Shown here one piece after another: positions 1-10,056 of a stretch of DNA of 64,000 nt. Source of the DNA: Galdieria partita (Eukaryota > Rhodophyta > Bangiophyceae > Galdieriales > Galdieriaceae); NCBI GenBank assembly GCA_025991245.1, contig BQMJ01000031.1:124001-188000 (forward strand), read 5' to 3'. The notes under the pieces were generated by a model, which made no database searches, had not been told where the DNA came from, and saw nothing but the letters and a program-made list of their open reading frames with translations. The position numbers and the translations under genes are program-made. How positions within the stretch are numbered: the stretch's first letter is position 1; each line of letters opens with the position of its first letter.

Positions 1-2451
1 TCTTTGGAGTCTTCCGAAATATTTACTTGCCCTCCATGTGAAACTCCTACAAATACAGTGCAAATTTCTTCCACTTCTCCATCCTTTGAAAGGCTTGCAC
101 CCACCATGGCATACTTATTAAGATTGGTTACTTCTTGTGACATAAGTTCCCCTTGTAACACTTGTTTTGAAAAAATATCACTCAAAAAGATAGAAATGAT
201 TCGACTCTTGCTATTCAAACCAATACATTTGAACAATGGTCCAACGCTCAAAATATTTTCCGCTTCCTGTCGAAACTCTTCTCGAAGAAATAGATTGGAT
301 CTCTTTTCAATCGAAAGCTCCAATTCCCTGCATTGTTCTGCAATAACCCGACGAACTGATTCCTCTATAACAGTTTCGACCTCTTGATTCCACTCAGTCG
401 AATATTTAGAGAGTCCTTCTGAACGCCCCAGCGTTTTCAACTCTTCTATAAAATCTCTAAGGGCTTTCCTATCAATTTCAATTTCTATCAAAGTGTACCC
501 AAGTCTCCTACAGTAAGCCACTATTGAAAATTCACTGCTAGGTTTTAGTAATCTTTGAATAGGCTTTTGATAAATGGAACAATACGGCTTCAATCTATCA
601 AAGTCATCCAGGTCACTGATAGCTTTTAGAGTTGGTTTCGAGGTTAACAGTGCTTCCTTTCTTAAAAAGCTATGCACTGCAGAGCGAAAACGGGGATCAG
701 CTGAAAGCTCACGCACAAATAGAAAGCGGCAACTATCAAGAAAATTGTTAAGAGTATTTATGTCTTCGTTCCTTGCAGCCAACCATTCTGTTGCAAGTTC
801 AGATGGTGTCTTGTTCAAACTTAGTGGAACAAACTTTTGATACATTGTTGAAACATTTTCTGCTAGTTGAAGTGGCGTTAGTACAAAATGGTTCAGGAAT
901 TCTTTCCAGCCCCGTTTGTAGATGGTTGTATATTTGTCTCGTTGTTTGGGTCGTGCTGTCACTCTCTGAGATTTCTTTTCTTCTTCTGTTGCGGAGTTGA
1001 GAGCATTCCATGTATAACAAAGCTTTAATCCTGCTTCAATGTCAGCCAAGTCTTCTTCGTCTTGAGTAAAGTGTATTGCTTCTGTTATGGCTTCTAATAG
1101 CTTCCCTTCTTCTTCACTTAAATTTTCAAAAACAGTTGCAACTTCATCATGAAGTTTTGCTTTCCTTGTTTTGAAACGATACCACTGCAAGTCCCATTCA
1201 AGCACTCTCCATATGTATTTCCAGTTATCCTGACGAGGTTGTGTTGAACTCGACTCTAAAACCGTCAACAACTCGGGACTCAGATACTCTCTACGATATA
1301 TTGCAATAAACGGAATGTCGAATTGTTCGATGTGTACGAATGACAACAATGCTGATATCTTTTTGATCACGTCTTCCTTCTGAAACTCATCAAACTTATC
1401 ATCTACTTCAAAAGCCCTTTGATAAATCCAAGATGCCTCTTCGGTCAGTTCTTCCTTTGAAGTACATGGAACCCTATCGTCACTGAAATGTTCTTGAATG
1501 TACTCAGGAATATCCTTTGTACATATCTCTCTATCCAATTCTAACTGCTTCTCTTCTTCCATCAGTTCCTTGTTGGTATCCTTTTCTTTGGCGTTTTCTA
1601 CTGTTGAAAGGGCTGTTTCTCCTTCTTCTTGTTCTAAACTCTCGGGAGCCATAAACAGTGAACTTGAAATTTTATATTCTTCTTCGTCGTCTCCAAAAAT
1701 TTCACGAGCCAATCGAACTGCTCTTTCACTTACTCCTTCTGGTAAAGCAGAATTTTTGCCACGTTTTCGTTTCAGGCGATCACTTCTATCTTCAAGAAAG
1801 TCGTCGAGGTCATCTTCCTCGTCACTTATTTCTTCCTCGTCATCTTCTAAATATTTCGCTCGCTTCACATCTTCAGTTTCTTCGAGTTCTGTTCCTTTCG
1901 AACTGATAGGAAGCTCTCCACCTGCCTTTCGCAATCGTTTCAATCTCCTTCCTCCTCTCGAAACTCTCACTCCTGCCTCTTCCAAAAGCTCATAATCTCC
2001 TTCTGCTAGTTCCAGTCTTTCTTTTCTCTTCTTTGGAGAGAATCCTTCGTTTGGAACGTCTTCTTTATCAGAAGTCCTTCCGGTCTCCAAGTTACCCTCT
2101 TCCTCCTCTTCTTCTTCTTCTCCGTCTTCCACCAAAAAATCGTCCTTTTCATATTCGTTTAGCTCCTCTGCATCGTCCTCACTACTATCTCCCTCTTCAG
2201 AAGAATTCTCTTCAGCAACCTTACCGTGGTTCCTATTCTCTTCTTCCTCCATGTTTGAGGAATCACTAGCTTCATTTTCTAAGAAGGTGTACTCTTCGGT
2301 CTCCTAGTCACAATCCAGCTTAGCATACTGTTTATAAAGAATGTTAACAAACATTTCTTACCTCGGCATTTGTAGACTCGAGTCCATGTTCCTTCCTTGG
2401 TTCTTCGTCCGTTTCCCAGTTGTCATCTTGGCCTCCTTGTGCTGAGGACAT
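1..2451 (-). CDS. SPT6: Transcription elongation factor SPT6, N-terminal part (gene runs off the window)
   Basis: SPT6 is a histone chaperone that travels with RNA polymerase II. Two exons are seen: 2451-2362 (start codon at 2449-2451) and 2303 to the window edge, joined over a 58-bp GT-AG intron (2361-2304); about 797 residues are visible. The first ~200 residues are very rich in Glu, Asp and Ser, as in SPT6 N-termini, followed by basic KKRK stretches. A later segment (IPFIAIYRREYLSPELL, then WEWDLQWYRFKTRKAKL-like sequence) matches my memory of the SPT6 helical core just before the Tex-like region. The reading frame stays open to base 1, so the YqgF, HhH, S1 and tandem SH2 parts should lie to the left. 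The start is shared with a divergent ALKBH6-like gene. Confidence 0.85.
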
Positions 2452-2751
2452 GATAAAATGCTGAGGCCTTTCTTCCACCAAACTTGTAGTATTCCAAAAA
2501 ATTCTCGCAATATCTCTTTCTGCCTTTCTTTTCACTCTCATATACACCAAAATATTTATGTAGATTGATATGTGGATTCCTCTTTTGAGTGTCTATGTTG
2601 AAATGTCTAAACAGGCTAGGACTTTATGGAGGAAAATCGCAATAGCTAATGAAGCCTATGCTTCTGTTTATTTTCAGTACAAGAACCACAACCTTTCCAG
2701 TATGAAAACTTGAAAAAACTCAATTTTACAAAGCAACAGAATCATGTAGAG

Positions 2752-3455
2752 ATGTTTTTCCAAAGAACAAATGTCTTCACAATGAGTGCGATCCCTGGAA
2801 TAGTTTATATTCCGGAATATATAGATATCCAGCAAGAGGAATTGTTACAAGCACAAATATATAGCCAGTCAATCTGGAAAAAACTTGCAAACAGAAGGTT
2901 GCAAAATTGGGGAGGGTAAGTGAGACAACATCTCTTGGACTGTTCGAGTTGAAGTGCTTCAATAGAACACCTCATTCGAAAGGAATGATAGCCACAACAC
3001 TACCAGATTGGTTATTGTGTATTGCCAAAAGATTGGAAGAAGAAGACTTTTTTCCAAAGACCCCTAATCACGTTCTAATAAACGAATATCTCCCTGGACA
3101 AGGTATCGAGCCTCATGAAGATGGACCTATCTATTATCCTTGTGCAGCTATTTTATCTTTAGAAAGCGAGATTGTAATGGATTTCTTTGCTAAACAAGTC
3201 AACTCGGAAACTGTCGAGAAAATTCGACAGTACTCTGGCAGTCTCCTATTGGAGCCTCGTAGTCTCCTCATCATACGTGATAGTGCTTATCGAGATTATT
3301 TGCATGGCATTCAAGAAAGTTTTTATATCAAGAAAGGACCTTGGCTGTTGAACTATCCTTGTGAAGAACAACAAGTAGCTAGAAAGAAACGTTTATCGTT
3401 AACTGTGAGACTTGTTCCGAAGACAGTCCATAATGTGGTTCGTTTAGGAAAATAG
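2752..3455 (+). CDS. ALKBH6: ALKBH6-like 2-oxoglutarate/Fe(II) dioxygenase
   Basis: AlkB-family oxygenases oxidise methyl or other groups on nucleic acids or proteins using Fe(II) and 2-oxoglutarate; the substrate of ALKBH6 is poorly defined. Exons 2752-2915 and 2966-3455, 50-bp intron, 217 residues. The join gives RRLQNWGGTPHSKGM, the ALKBH6 signature around its WGG. Iron ligands are visible as HEDGP and a distal His in LHGI; SLLLEPRSLL and a terminal RLSLTVR segment carry the oxoglutarate-binding arginines. The start is a choice: the frame is open a little upstream (to about 2677, after a TTTTCAG that could be an acceptor), so a short 5' exon is possible. Divergent from SPT6. Confidence 0.82.
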
Positions 3456-3664
3456 ACAATATTCCTGTTTGGTAGGGTCATTATTTTCATTTCTACGAAA
3501 AAATATTTTACAGCTTGTTTGCCTCTTTGGAAAAGTTGATTCTGAGCATTATGAGACATTGAGTCTCTATGACAAGACCTGCAATGATGCAGAAGAGAGA
3601 AAATATCTGCTAGAAACATTGAAAACTCAGAGAATATTGTTGTTATTCTTTATAGCAAATACGG

Positions 3665-4199
3665 CTATTTTTCAACAGGAAGCGCACTTTCCTTCCACTT
3701 CTCGAAGCCTCCTTCCACGTTCAGCACTTGCGAGAATCCAGCCTGGCGTAACTTCTCTATAGCCTTGATAGCTCTGGGTCCCTTCAAACAAGAAACTAGA
3801 ATTTTGTCATCTTTCTTGAAAACTTTGCAAACGTCTTTCAAGAATAAAGGATTTTCTTCTAGCTTTCCTTCTTTCCCTTTGATCATTACTGGGACACAAA
3901 TGCTGTCCTTTGCATGTCCAGCTATTCCTTACTCAGTAGAACCTCCTTTTCATATACCACTTCTTACCACTATATTCTTCTTCTGTTCTAACATCCAGAT
4001 GTTTCCAGGAGTCCCTCAGTTTCTTTTGATGGGCTTCGGAAGGATGGATACTTTCTACGGAACAATTGAAGGCAGGGGATGCTCTAAAATAACGTTGACT
4101 GAAAACAGGTTTCATACAACGTGATACACCACGATGCCACGTATTGCCGTTACTTTTCAGCCCCAGTGGAGCGAGAAAGTTGATCAAGTTGATAAACAT
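3665..4199 (-). CDS. Single-domain rhodanese-like protein, probably organelle-targeted
   Basis: Rhodanese domains move sulfur through a persulfidated cysteine. Exons 4199-3968 and 3921-3665 with a 46-bp intron give 162 residues. The first ~55 residues are Arg/Ser rich and look like a transit peptide. The fold begins at LDVRTEEEYSAGHAKDS (the CH2A-type motif, rebuilt exactly across the splice), the active-site loop is SCLKGPRA with a catalytic Cys, and the domain closes with NVEGGFEKW. All hallmark elements of a one-domain sulfurtransferase are present. It is convergent with the ALKBH6-like gene (about 210 bp apart) and tail-side of the nitrite reductase gene. A role in plastid or mitochondrial sulfur handling is inference. 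Confidence 0.82.
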
Positions 4200-4356
4200 T
4201 GTTCGGTAACGAAAATCTCCAATACTGATGAAAATTTTCGAGTTTACAATCTCAACGATCGTTGTTCAAACTCATATTTATCAATTCATCAAACAAATCA
4301 AACAAACTCTTAAACGGTGCACTCAAATATATTCACTTTCACAAGTATTAGTTCGT

Positions 4357-5670
4357 TTAAGGGTGGATTTTACAACCAGGACAAGGAGAAGGACCCTCGT
4401 TTGAACAGTAAAGATAAGGATCTTTCGTTTCTCCGTCGACTTGCAAAAAAGCAACACATCCCTTCTCAATTCTAGTAATGGAATGATCTACTAGTGTAAA
4501 GTTTCCAGGAACCACTGCATCTAATTCGACAATAGTGGAGGAACCACTAGGAATCATTACTGTTTGCAAGCCACGCTGGGGTCCGTTTGAAAGACTTCCA
4601 TCCTTCCAAACTTTATCAAAGATAGTGCCAATAATATGAAAAGAGGATACAAGAGCAGGTCCAGCATTGCCAACATAGAAACGAACGCGCTCTCCAACTT
4701 TGGCTTTGAAAGGATTATCTTCAGAGTGAGAACCTATCCTTCCATTGAATACAACATAGTTTGGTTGCTCATTCATCAGTTTCTCTATGGACTGTGGAAG
4801 ACATCTAGAATCACTAGAAATTGGCTCGTCCTCAGTATAAACCTCTGCCTGCATGACATAGTACTCTTTATCGACAGGTTGTAGTCCCTGTTCCGGTTCA
4901 ACTAAGAGTAAGCCAAACATTCCGTTACTAATATGAACACTAACTGGGTCAACTGCGCAATGATAGATGTATAGACCAGGATAGGTTAATCTAAATTGAG
5001 CTACTTTTGTTTCGTCTTTTCCACAATTGAGTAATGGTGCACCTCCACCAGGTCCCAGTACAGCATGAAAGTCGAGGTTATGCATCATGCCACTTTGGTC
5101 TCCATTCACTAACTTCACCTGCATAATATCTCCTACTCTTGCACGTATCATAGGACCTGGGACACTTTCTTGAAAAGTCCAATATTCATATGTATAACTG
5201 CTATCGATGGGTAATTCCTTAACGACAACTTCCAAGTTGACTAACAATTTCACAGGATAGTTTCTTGTAATAGGAGGTGGCACGTCAGGAGCTTTTGAGA
5301 GCACTGCTGTTTCTTCAGGATAGTCTTCTTCTTTCATTGGTTGTTTCTCATAAACTATGGGCGTGTTTCTAACTTTTCCAAGCTCTCCTTCATTAGAGAA
5401 TGCCATTGCCTTGATGCCGTTCCACTGCCGTTTGGATTCAACACTTTTATAATAGGCAATAGATCCTACAGTGACTGCAGCTGCTGTTAACCAGAGCCAA
5501 GTAGTTCCTTTCGTTTTCTTCTCGTTAGTGTTCGACAAGTTCGATGCTGAAGACTTCTCATTGGGTTTATTGCCGTAAAATTTTTTTATAACTGATGGTT
5601 TCAATCGCTTTACCTCTTTTAGTCGACTATAAGAGTATGTAATGAGTCTCCTTGTTGCAACCTGTAGCAT
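4357..5670 (-). CDS. nirK: Copper-containing nitrite reductase (NirK/AniA type), probably mitochondrial
   Basis: NirK reduces nitrite to nitric oxide using a type 1 copper as electron entry and a type 2 copper as catalytic site. A single exon encodes 437 residues. The first ~90 residues are basic with a hydrophobic stretch (WLWLTAAAVTVGSIAYY), fitting a mitochondrial or membrane-anchored presequence. Ligands are all visible: MMHNLDFHAV (type 1 His, catalytic Asp, type 2 His; residue ~195), IYHCAVD (type 2 His, type 1 Cys; ~237), VHISNGMFG (type 1 His and Met), SSFHIIG (catalytic His; ~343) and LVDHSITR (type 2 His). It thus looks catalytically complete. NirK occurs in some fungi and algae; here it has no intron, unlike most neighbours. 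Confidence 0.9.
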   Translation of the reverse strand: MLQVATRRLITYSYSRLKEVKRLKPSVIKKFYGNKPNEKSSASNLSNTNEKKTKGTTWLWLTAAAVTVGSIAYYKSVESKRQWNGIKAMAFSNEGELGKVRNTPIVYEKQPMKEEDYPEETAVLSKAPDVPPPITRNYPVKLLVNLEVVVKELPIDSSYTYEYWTFQESVPGPMIRARVGDIMQVKLVNGDQSGMMHNLDFHAVLGPGGGAPLLNCGKDETKVAQFRLTYPGLYIYHCAVDPVSVHISNGMFGLLLVEPEQGLQPVDKEYYVMQAEVYTEDEPISSDSRCLPQSIEKLMNEQPNYVVFNGRIGSHSEDNPFKAKVGERVRFYVGNAGPALVSSFHIIGTIFDKVWKDGSLSNGPQRGLQTVMIPSGSSTIVELDAVVPGNFTLVDHSITRIEKGCVAFLQVDGETKDPYLYCSNEGPSPCPGCKIHP

Positions 5671-5689
5671 CTTTGAGAAATTTCAAATT

Positions 5690-6500
5690 CTACGTAGAAA
5701 TCTGTTCCAGTAGAAATGCCGATCGAATGAATCTACCGCCTGAAGGTTCGATTTGGGTCATTCTTGAGATTTCTCTGCTTCACAAAGTTGTTTTTTTTTT
5801 GTTATCTAAACAACTACCCAATACAAAATGAGCATAGTGAAACCAAAACATGAGGATTATATAATATTTATCGTCATTCTATAAATTGGTTGTCATTTTA
5901 TACTTATCACATACTATTTGTCCGTAGCCACTAAGACTTTGAAAGAAATTTCTCTAGAAACATATTGAAATTGAAACTTCTAATAAATAAGTTGTTAAAA
6001 ACTTTAGAGGAAAATTCTCTTCGTAGTCCATTCTACCAAGAGTGTTCCTTTATGTATCGGTTACTCTCAAGCACTTTAGATTCTTATCAGAAATTACAAT
6101 ATGCATTCTTCCTTGGATATAATTGAAAAAACGGAGAAGAATGTTACATAGGATCCAACACCATTGAATTCTCTTTAAAGAAAATGCTTTTAATCATAGT
6201 TCTGATGAGATATTTGAGTTTTGTTTCAAGTTATGGACTCGTTTTGAAGGATTCTGCTTACTCCCATGATAGTTGGAGAGAATAATGGTATGGAAACTTT
6301 TGAACATAGAATTCCATAAATATCCTTTTATAAGACGCTGGGAAGATTTCCCTTTTCTTATAAGTATAAAAGAGAGCAATAATTCGTGGAGGTCATTTTG
6401 CCTGACACAAACACTGTTAGAATGCATATCTTTATTTAGTATCTTCTAGTGAAAGGAACATTCATAATCAATTAGGCAGAAATAGGAGTATGCACTATTC
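5690..6500. other. Intergenic region, no gene seen (~0.8 kb)
   Basis: This stretch separates the divergent starts of nirK (5670, minus) and PSMG2 (6513, plus). It is AT-rich with a T-run near 5790. Open frames here are short, lack recognisable motifs and have no convincing splice partners. It presumably holds both promoters and 5' UTRs. It is the longest start-to-start gap among the recognised divergent pairs here, which leaves room for regulation of nirK, but no site could be named. Confidence 0.4.
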
Positions 6501-6512
6501 AAGTAGATAGAG

Positions 6513-7350
6513 ATGGAGTTGAGAATGATCAAAGCTTTCAGAATTCAATCGAACAACGAAATGGGCATTGTGGAACAAGGCAGTGGTACTCGAGGATTCT
6601 TGGACATTCCTCAGGAGAGCTTCCAAGATAGTATACTAGTTTTTCCTATTGTTTCCATAGGAAATGTTCCACAGCTTGCTGTTGATCTCCTATTGGAGAA
6701 TTTCCCTTTTCAGCTTGTGGGTTTAGTAGATTCCTCGGGACTGATTCCTTTCTATGGTCACGGGGCTTTGAAGGGACCCTATTCCATAACAACTGCTTTG
6801 CAAGTGTTCTGGCTAGAGAGAGCTCCACAAAGTCCAAATATTGTCTGTTTACAAATAAGAACACCGCCTGCAAAGGGTTTTACAAATCTATTTGTTGAAG
6901 AAATGATTTCGTTGTTGAACTTGTGGAAGCCTCGTTTGACCATTTTATTGGCAAGCTTTTCTGCTTTATCGATTATTCCAGGAGGTATGATAGAGCCGGG
7001 ACAAAGTAGAGTTATTCGAACTGCAATTCCAGAGAATCTCTCCATTGTAAACTCTGCTGCAGTAGAATTTGTGGGAGAGGAATATTTTGAAGAAAATAGG
7101 TACGTTGTTTCACGTAGTTGGTGGAAACTTTGATCGCTAACACTTTAGGTTTTCGTTATTTTCAAAATTTTGGGAGAAACTCAAGTCTTTTGAACTGAAT
7201 TTTCTGGCGTTAAGTATGCATGTTTACGAAGGAGACAATACCAATGACGCTATATATTATTTTCAGAAACTTTGCCACTTTCTACGTATATTCAATGTGC
7301 CCGACGGTGAATCAGTGAAATTACCTGATTCATGGCGTTCTATACTTTAG
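6513..7350 (+). CDS. PSMG2: Proteasome assembly chaperone 2 (PSMG2/PAC2)
   Basis: PAC2 pairs with PAC1 to build the 20S proteasome alpha ring. Exons 6513-7099 and 7149-7350 with a 49-bp intron give 262 residues, very close to the usual family length of about 264. Diagnostic sequence is FPIVSIGNVPQLAVDLLLE followed by LVGLVDSSGLIPFYGHGA, the PAC2 core. The second exon restores an open frame immediately after the donor and ends in a short Ser/Trp tail. A second in-frame ATG lies at 6525; the first was chosen because nothing rules it out. Confidence 0.85.
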
Positions 7351-7359
7351 TTAATATTG

Positions 7360-7638
7360 ACGACATTTGTATTTGGGGACGATTGGATCTCTTTATACTA
7401 TGAAGAGTTTGCCAACTCGCGTAAAGTAACTTTTTTTGTCGTGAAAAAGAAGAAACCTTGTCTCCAAGTCTTTATATAACTGTGATTGAAGAATTTGCGG
7501 AATTTACCTCAGCTACTCGAATACCTTCATGTTATGTATGATCACGTCTACTACATCTCCCTTGTCTATCATTTACTTGATATATAAATCAAACGCTCGC
7601 GTATTCCTTCCATCCAGTTTGTCAGCTTTTATACTTTA
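7360..7638. other. Short intergenic stretch between convergent genes
   Basis: About 280 bp between the stop codons of PSMG2 and the following minus-strand gene. It is AT-rich and presumably 3' UTR on both sides. No open frame, RNA or repeat was recognised. Confidence 0.4.
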
Positions 7639-7639
7639 T

Positions 7640-8273
7640 TCATTGCCCTGATTTTTCTTCCTGTGACAATATTGTGATACACGAAGGAAATTTTTTAAAG
7701 TTTGTCGCTTCGTTGTATGCCTCTTGTAACATTTGCCCATATCTTCTTGTCAATAGTTTGTTAGAATGGGTCTCTTTATCCACTTCAGAAATCTTATCGA
7801 AAAACTCTCCAGGTTCCAAGCTATGAAATGAGGGAGTAGGTTTCGTAAAACTATGAAGTTTTGTTTTTACAGTTTGTAGAGTACGTTGATACATTCTCGC
7901 TCGCATCGCATTCTCTCGTGCCTGCAAAACGCTGAGACATAGTTGAACACCAAGAAAACTTACCCCCAAGGCATTCTCTCGAAGGTTTATATTTATCATA
8001 TTTTCGTTCGCATATTCGATAATCGCATGTTCCAAGTCTTCATTAGGTATCAGTTCTGTTCCTTGACGGGGAACCTGCAAGTTCTCTCCTGGGGTTGCAT
8101 ATATTTCACTTTCTAGCGTTGAATCTAACAAAGCTTGCTTCTCTTCTACTTCTATATGAAACGAATCAAATATTCAAGTTATCTATCACTTTGATACACT
8201 TACCTTGGCTCTCATGACGCAAAATATCCCATAGCCACACAAATACAGCACTACAACATCTGTACCAAACCAT
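7640..8273 (-). CDS. Unrecognised small protein with N-terminal hydrophobic segment
   Basis: Exons 8273-8204 and 8151-7640 (52-bp intron) give 193 residues. The first exon encodes MVWYRCCSAVFVWLWDILRH, a possible signal anchor or mitochondrial presequence. The rest is mostly charged and helical-looking, with two central segments of moderate hydrophobicity (SFLGVQLCLSVLQAREN). I do not recognise the family. The start codon sits only 21 bp from the start of the divergent gene at 8295, so the two must share a promoter region. Confidence 0.6.
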
Positions 8274-8294
8274 ATCTCTTACGTTGCTTTTTGA

Positions 8295-8819
8295 ATGGGA
8301 ATTGTGGCGATGTCTTCTTCAGAAGAAGAGTTGCCTGAGACTATCACTTTTTCTGAGAGTCGACAACGTTTTCGAAATAAGCTGAAGGAAGAAAACGAGT
8401 CTAAGAGAGCTCAAAAGAAGCGCTCTGTTAAACAACTGCACACTCAACAAGGCACAACACATAAGCCTGTTCCAGATGAAGAAAGGAAAGACTCTAGTTT
8501 ACAAGTTCCAGAGACGAAAATATTTCACCAAGCCGCAAATGCAGCTCGTTCAGCAAGAACTAAGACAGTTTATTTGCAAAATAAGAAGAGTGATCGACGG
8601 GTCTCGCGAAAGAGGTCAAAGAAAAGAATGGACAATGTTGAGATAATTTTGTTGTCAGAAAATAGCAAATGGGCACATGAAAAGAGCAGTAATGATAATC
8701 CAGAGAAATTTTTAAAGGAGCACTTTTATGGTGATCGGTTATTACGTTGCTCGAGAAAGGATGCCAATCTTACGAGGAGCAAGCACCTTTGTCGTCCTTC
8801 ACCCTATTTTTATGGATGA
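8295..8819 (+). CDS. Small basic, probably nucleolar protein (NOL7/UTP16-like C-terminus)
   Basis: A single exon of 174 residues. The N-terminal half is acidic then Lys/Arg rich with several nuclear-localisation-like runs (KKRSVKQ, RRVSRKRSKKR). The C-terminal segment FLKEHFYGDRLLRCSRKD resembles the short NUC129-type motif at the end of NOL7/UTP16 small-subunit processome proteins, as I remember it. The match is short and the call is tentative. A second ATG at 8310 is an alternative start. It is head-to-head with the gene ending at 8273. Confidence 0.5.
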   Translation: MGIVAMSSSEEELPETITFSESRQRFRNKLKEENESKRAQKKRSVKQLHTQQGTTHKPVPDEERKDSSLQVPETKIFHQAANAARSARTKTVYLQNKKSDRRVSRKRSKKRMDNVEIILLSENSKWAHEKSSNDNPEKFLKEHFYGDRLLRCSRKDANLTRSKHLCRPSPYFYG

Positions 8820-9111
8820 TATGTATTGAAGGAAGAATGGATAGAGTCTTGTCAAGTGCTTTGCAAATGTTTCAAATGTATCATCAGAGTTATTATAAAA
8901 TATCTTATATCGTTATCCAACCTTTAGGATAGATAGACAAGATTGACTAGGTGAGAAGGATGCCGAACGAATATGGAATAAAGAATAGTTTCATGATTGG
9001 TTTTGTGAATTATCTCGTTTTCAACAGAAATATTATCGCCCATCCAGCAAATGCATATCTGATATGAAAACTTTATCTTTAAAAAGGCTCTATATGAGAG
9101 TTTATGAGTCT

Positions 9112-9880
<769 letters not shown>

Positions 9881-10056
9881 CTAAAATTCCAAAGCAAAAG
9901 TGGAAAGCACTTTTTGTCTCTTCATTCGACTGACTCTCGTATAAAACAGAGATGTTTTCTGCAACAAACAACTTTCAAGTATTTGAGCAAATTTCTAAAA
10001 GAATCTCTTTATTATTCCAAAGTTACTATATATATATATAACATATTTTAAGTACG

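Noticed and set aside
1498-2269. Long Ser/Leu-rich plus-strand frames
   Set aside because: They are the mirror of the acidic Glu/Asp-rich SPT6 N-terminus on the minus strand, which has splice-consistent, family-matching sequence.
6194-6427. Minus-strand frame of 77 residues between nirK and PSMG2
   Set aside because: No motif, unusual composition, and it sits in the promoter region of two divergent genes.
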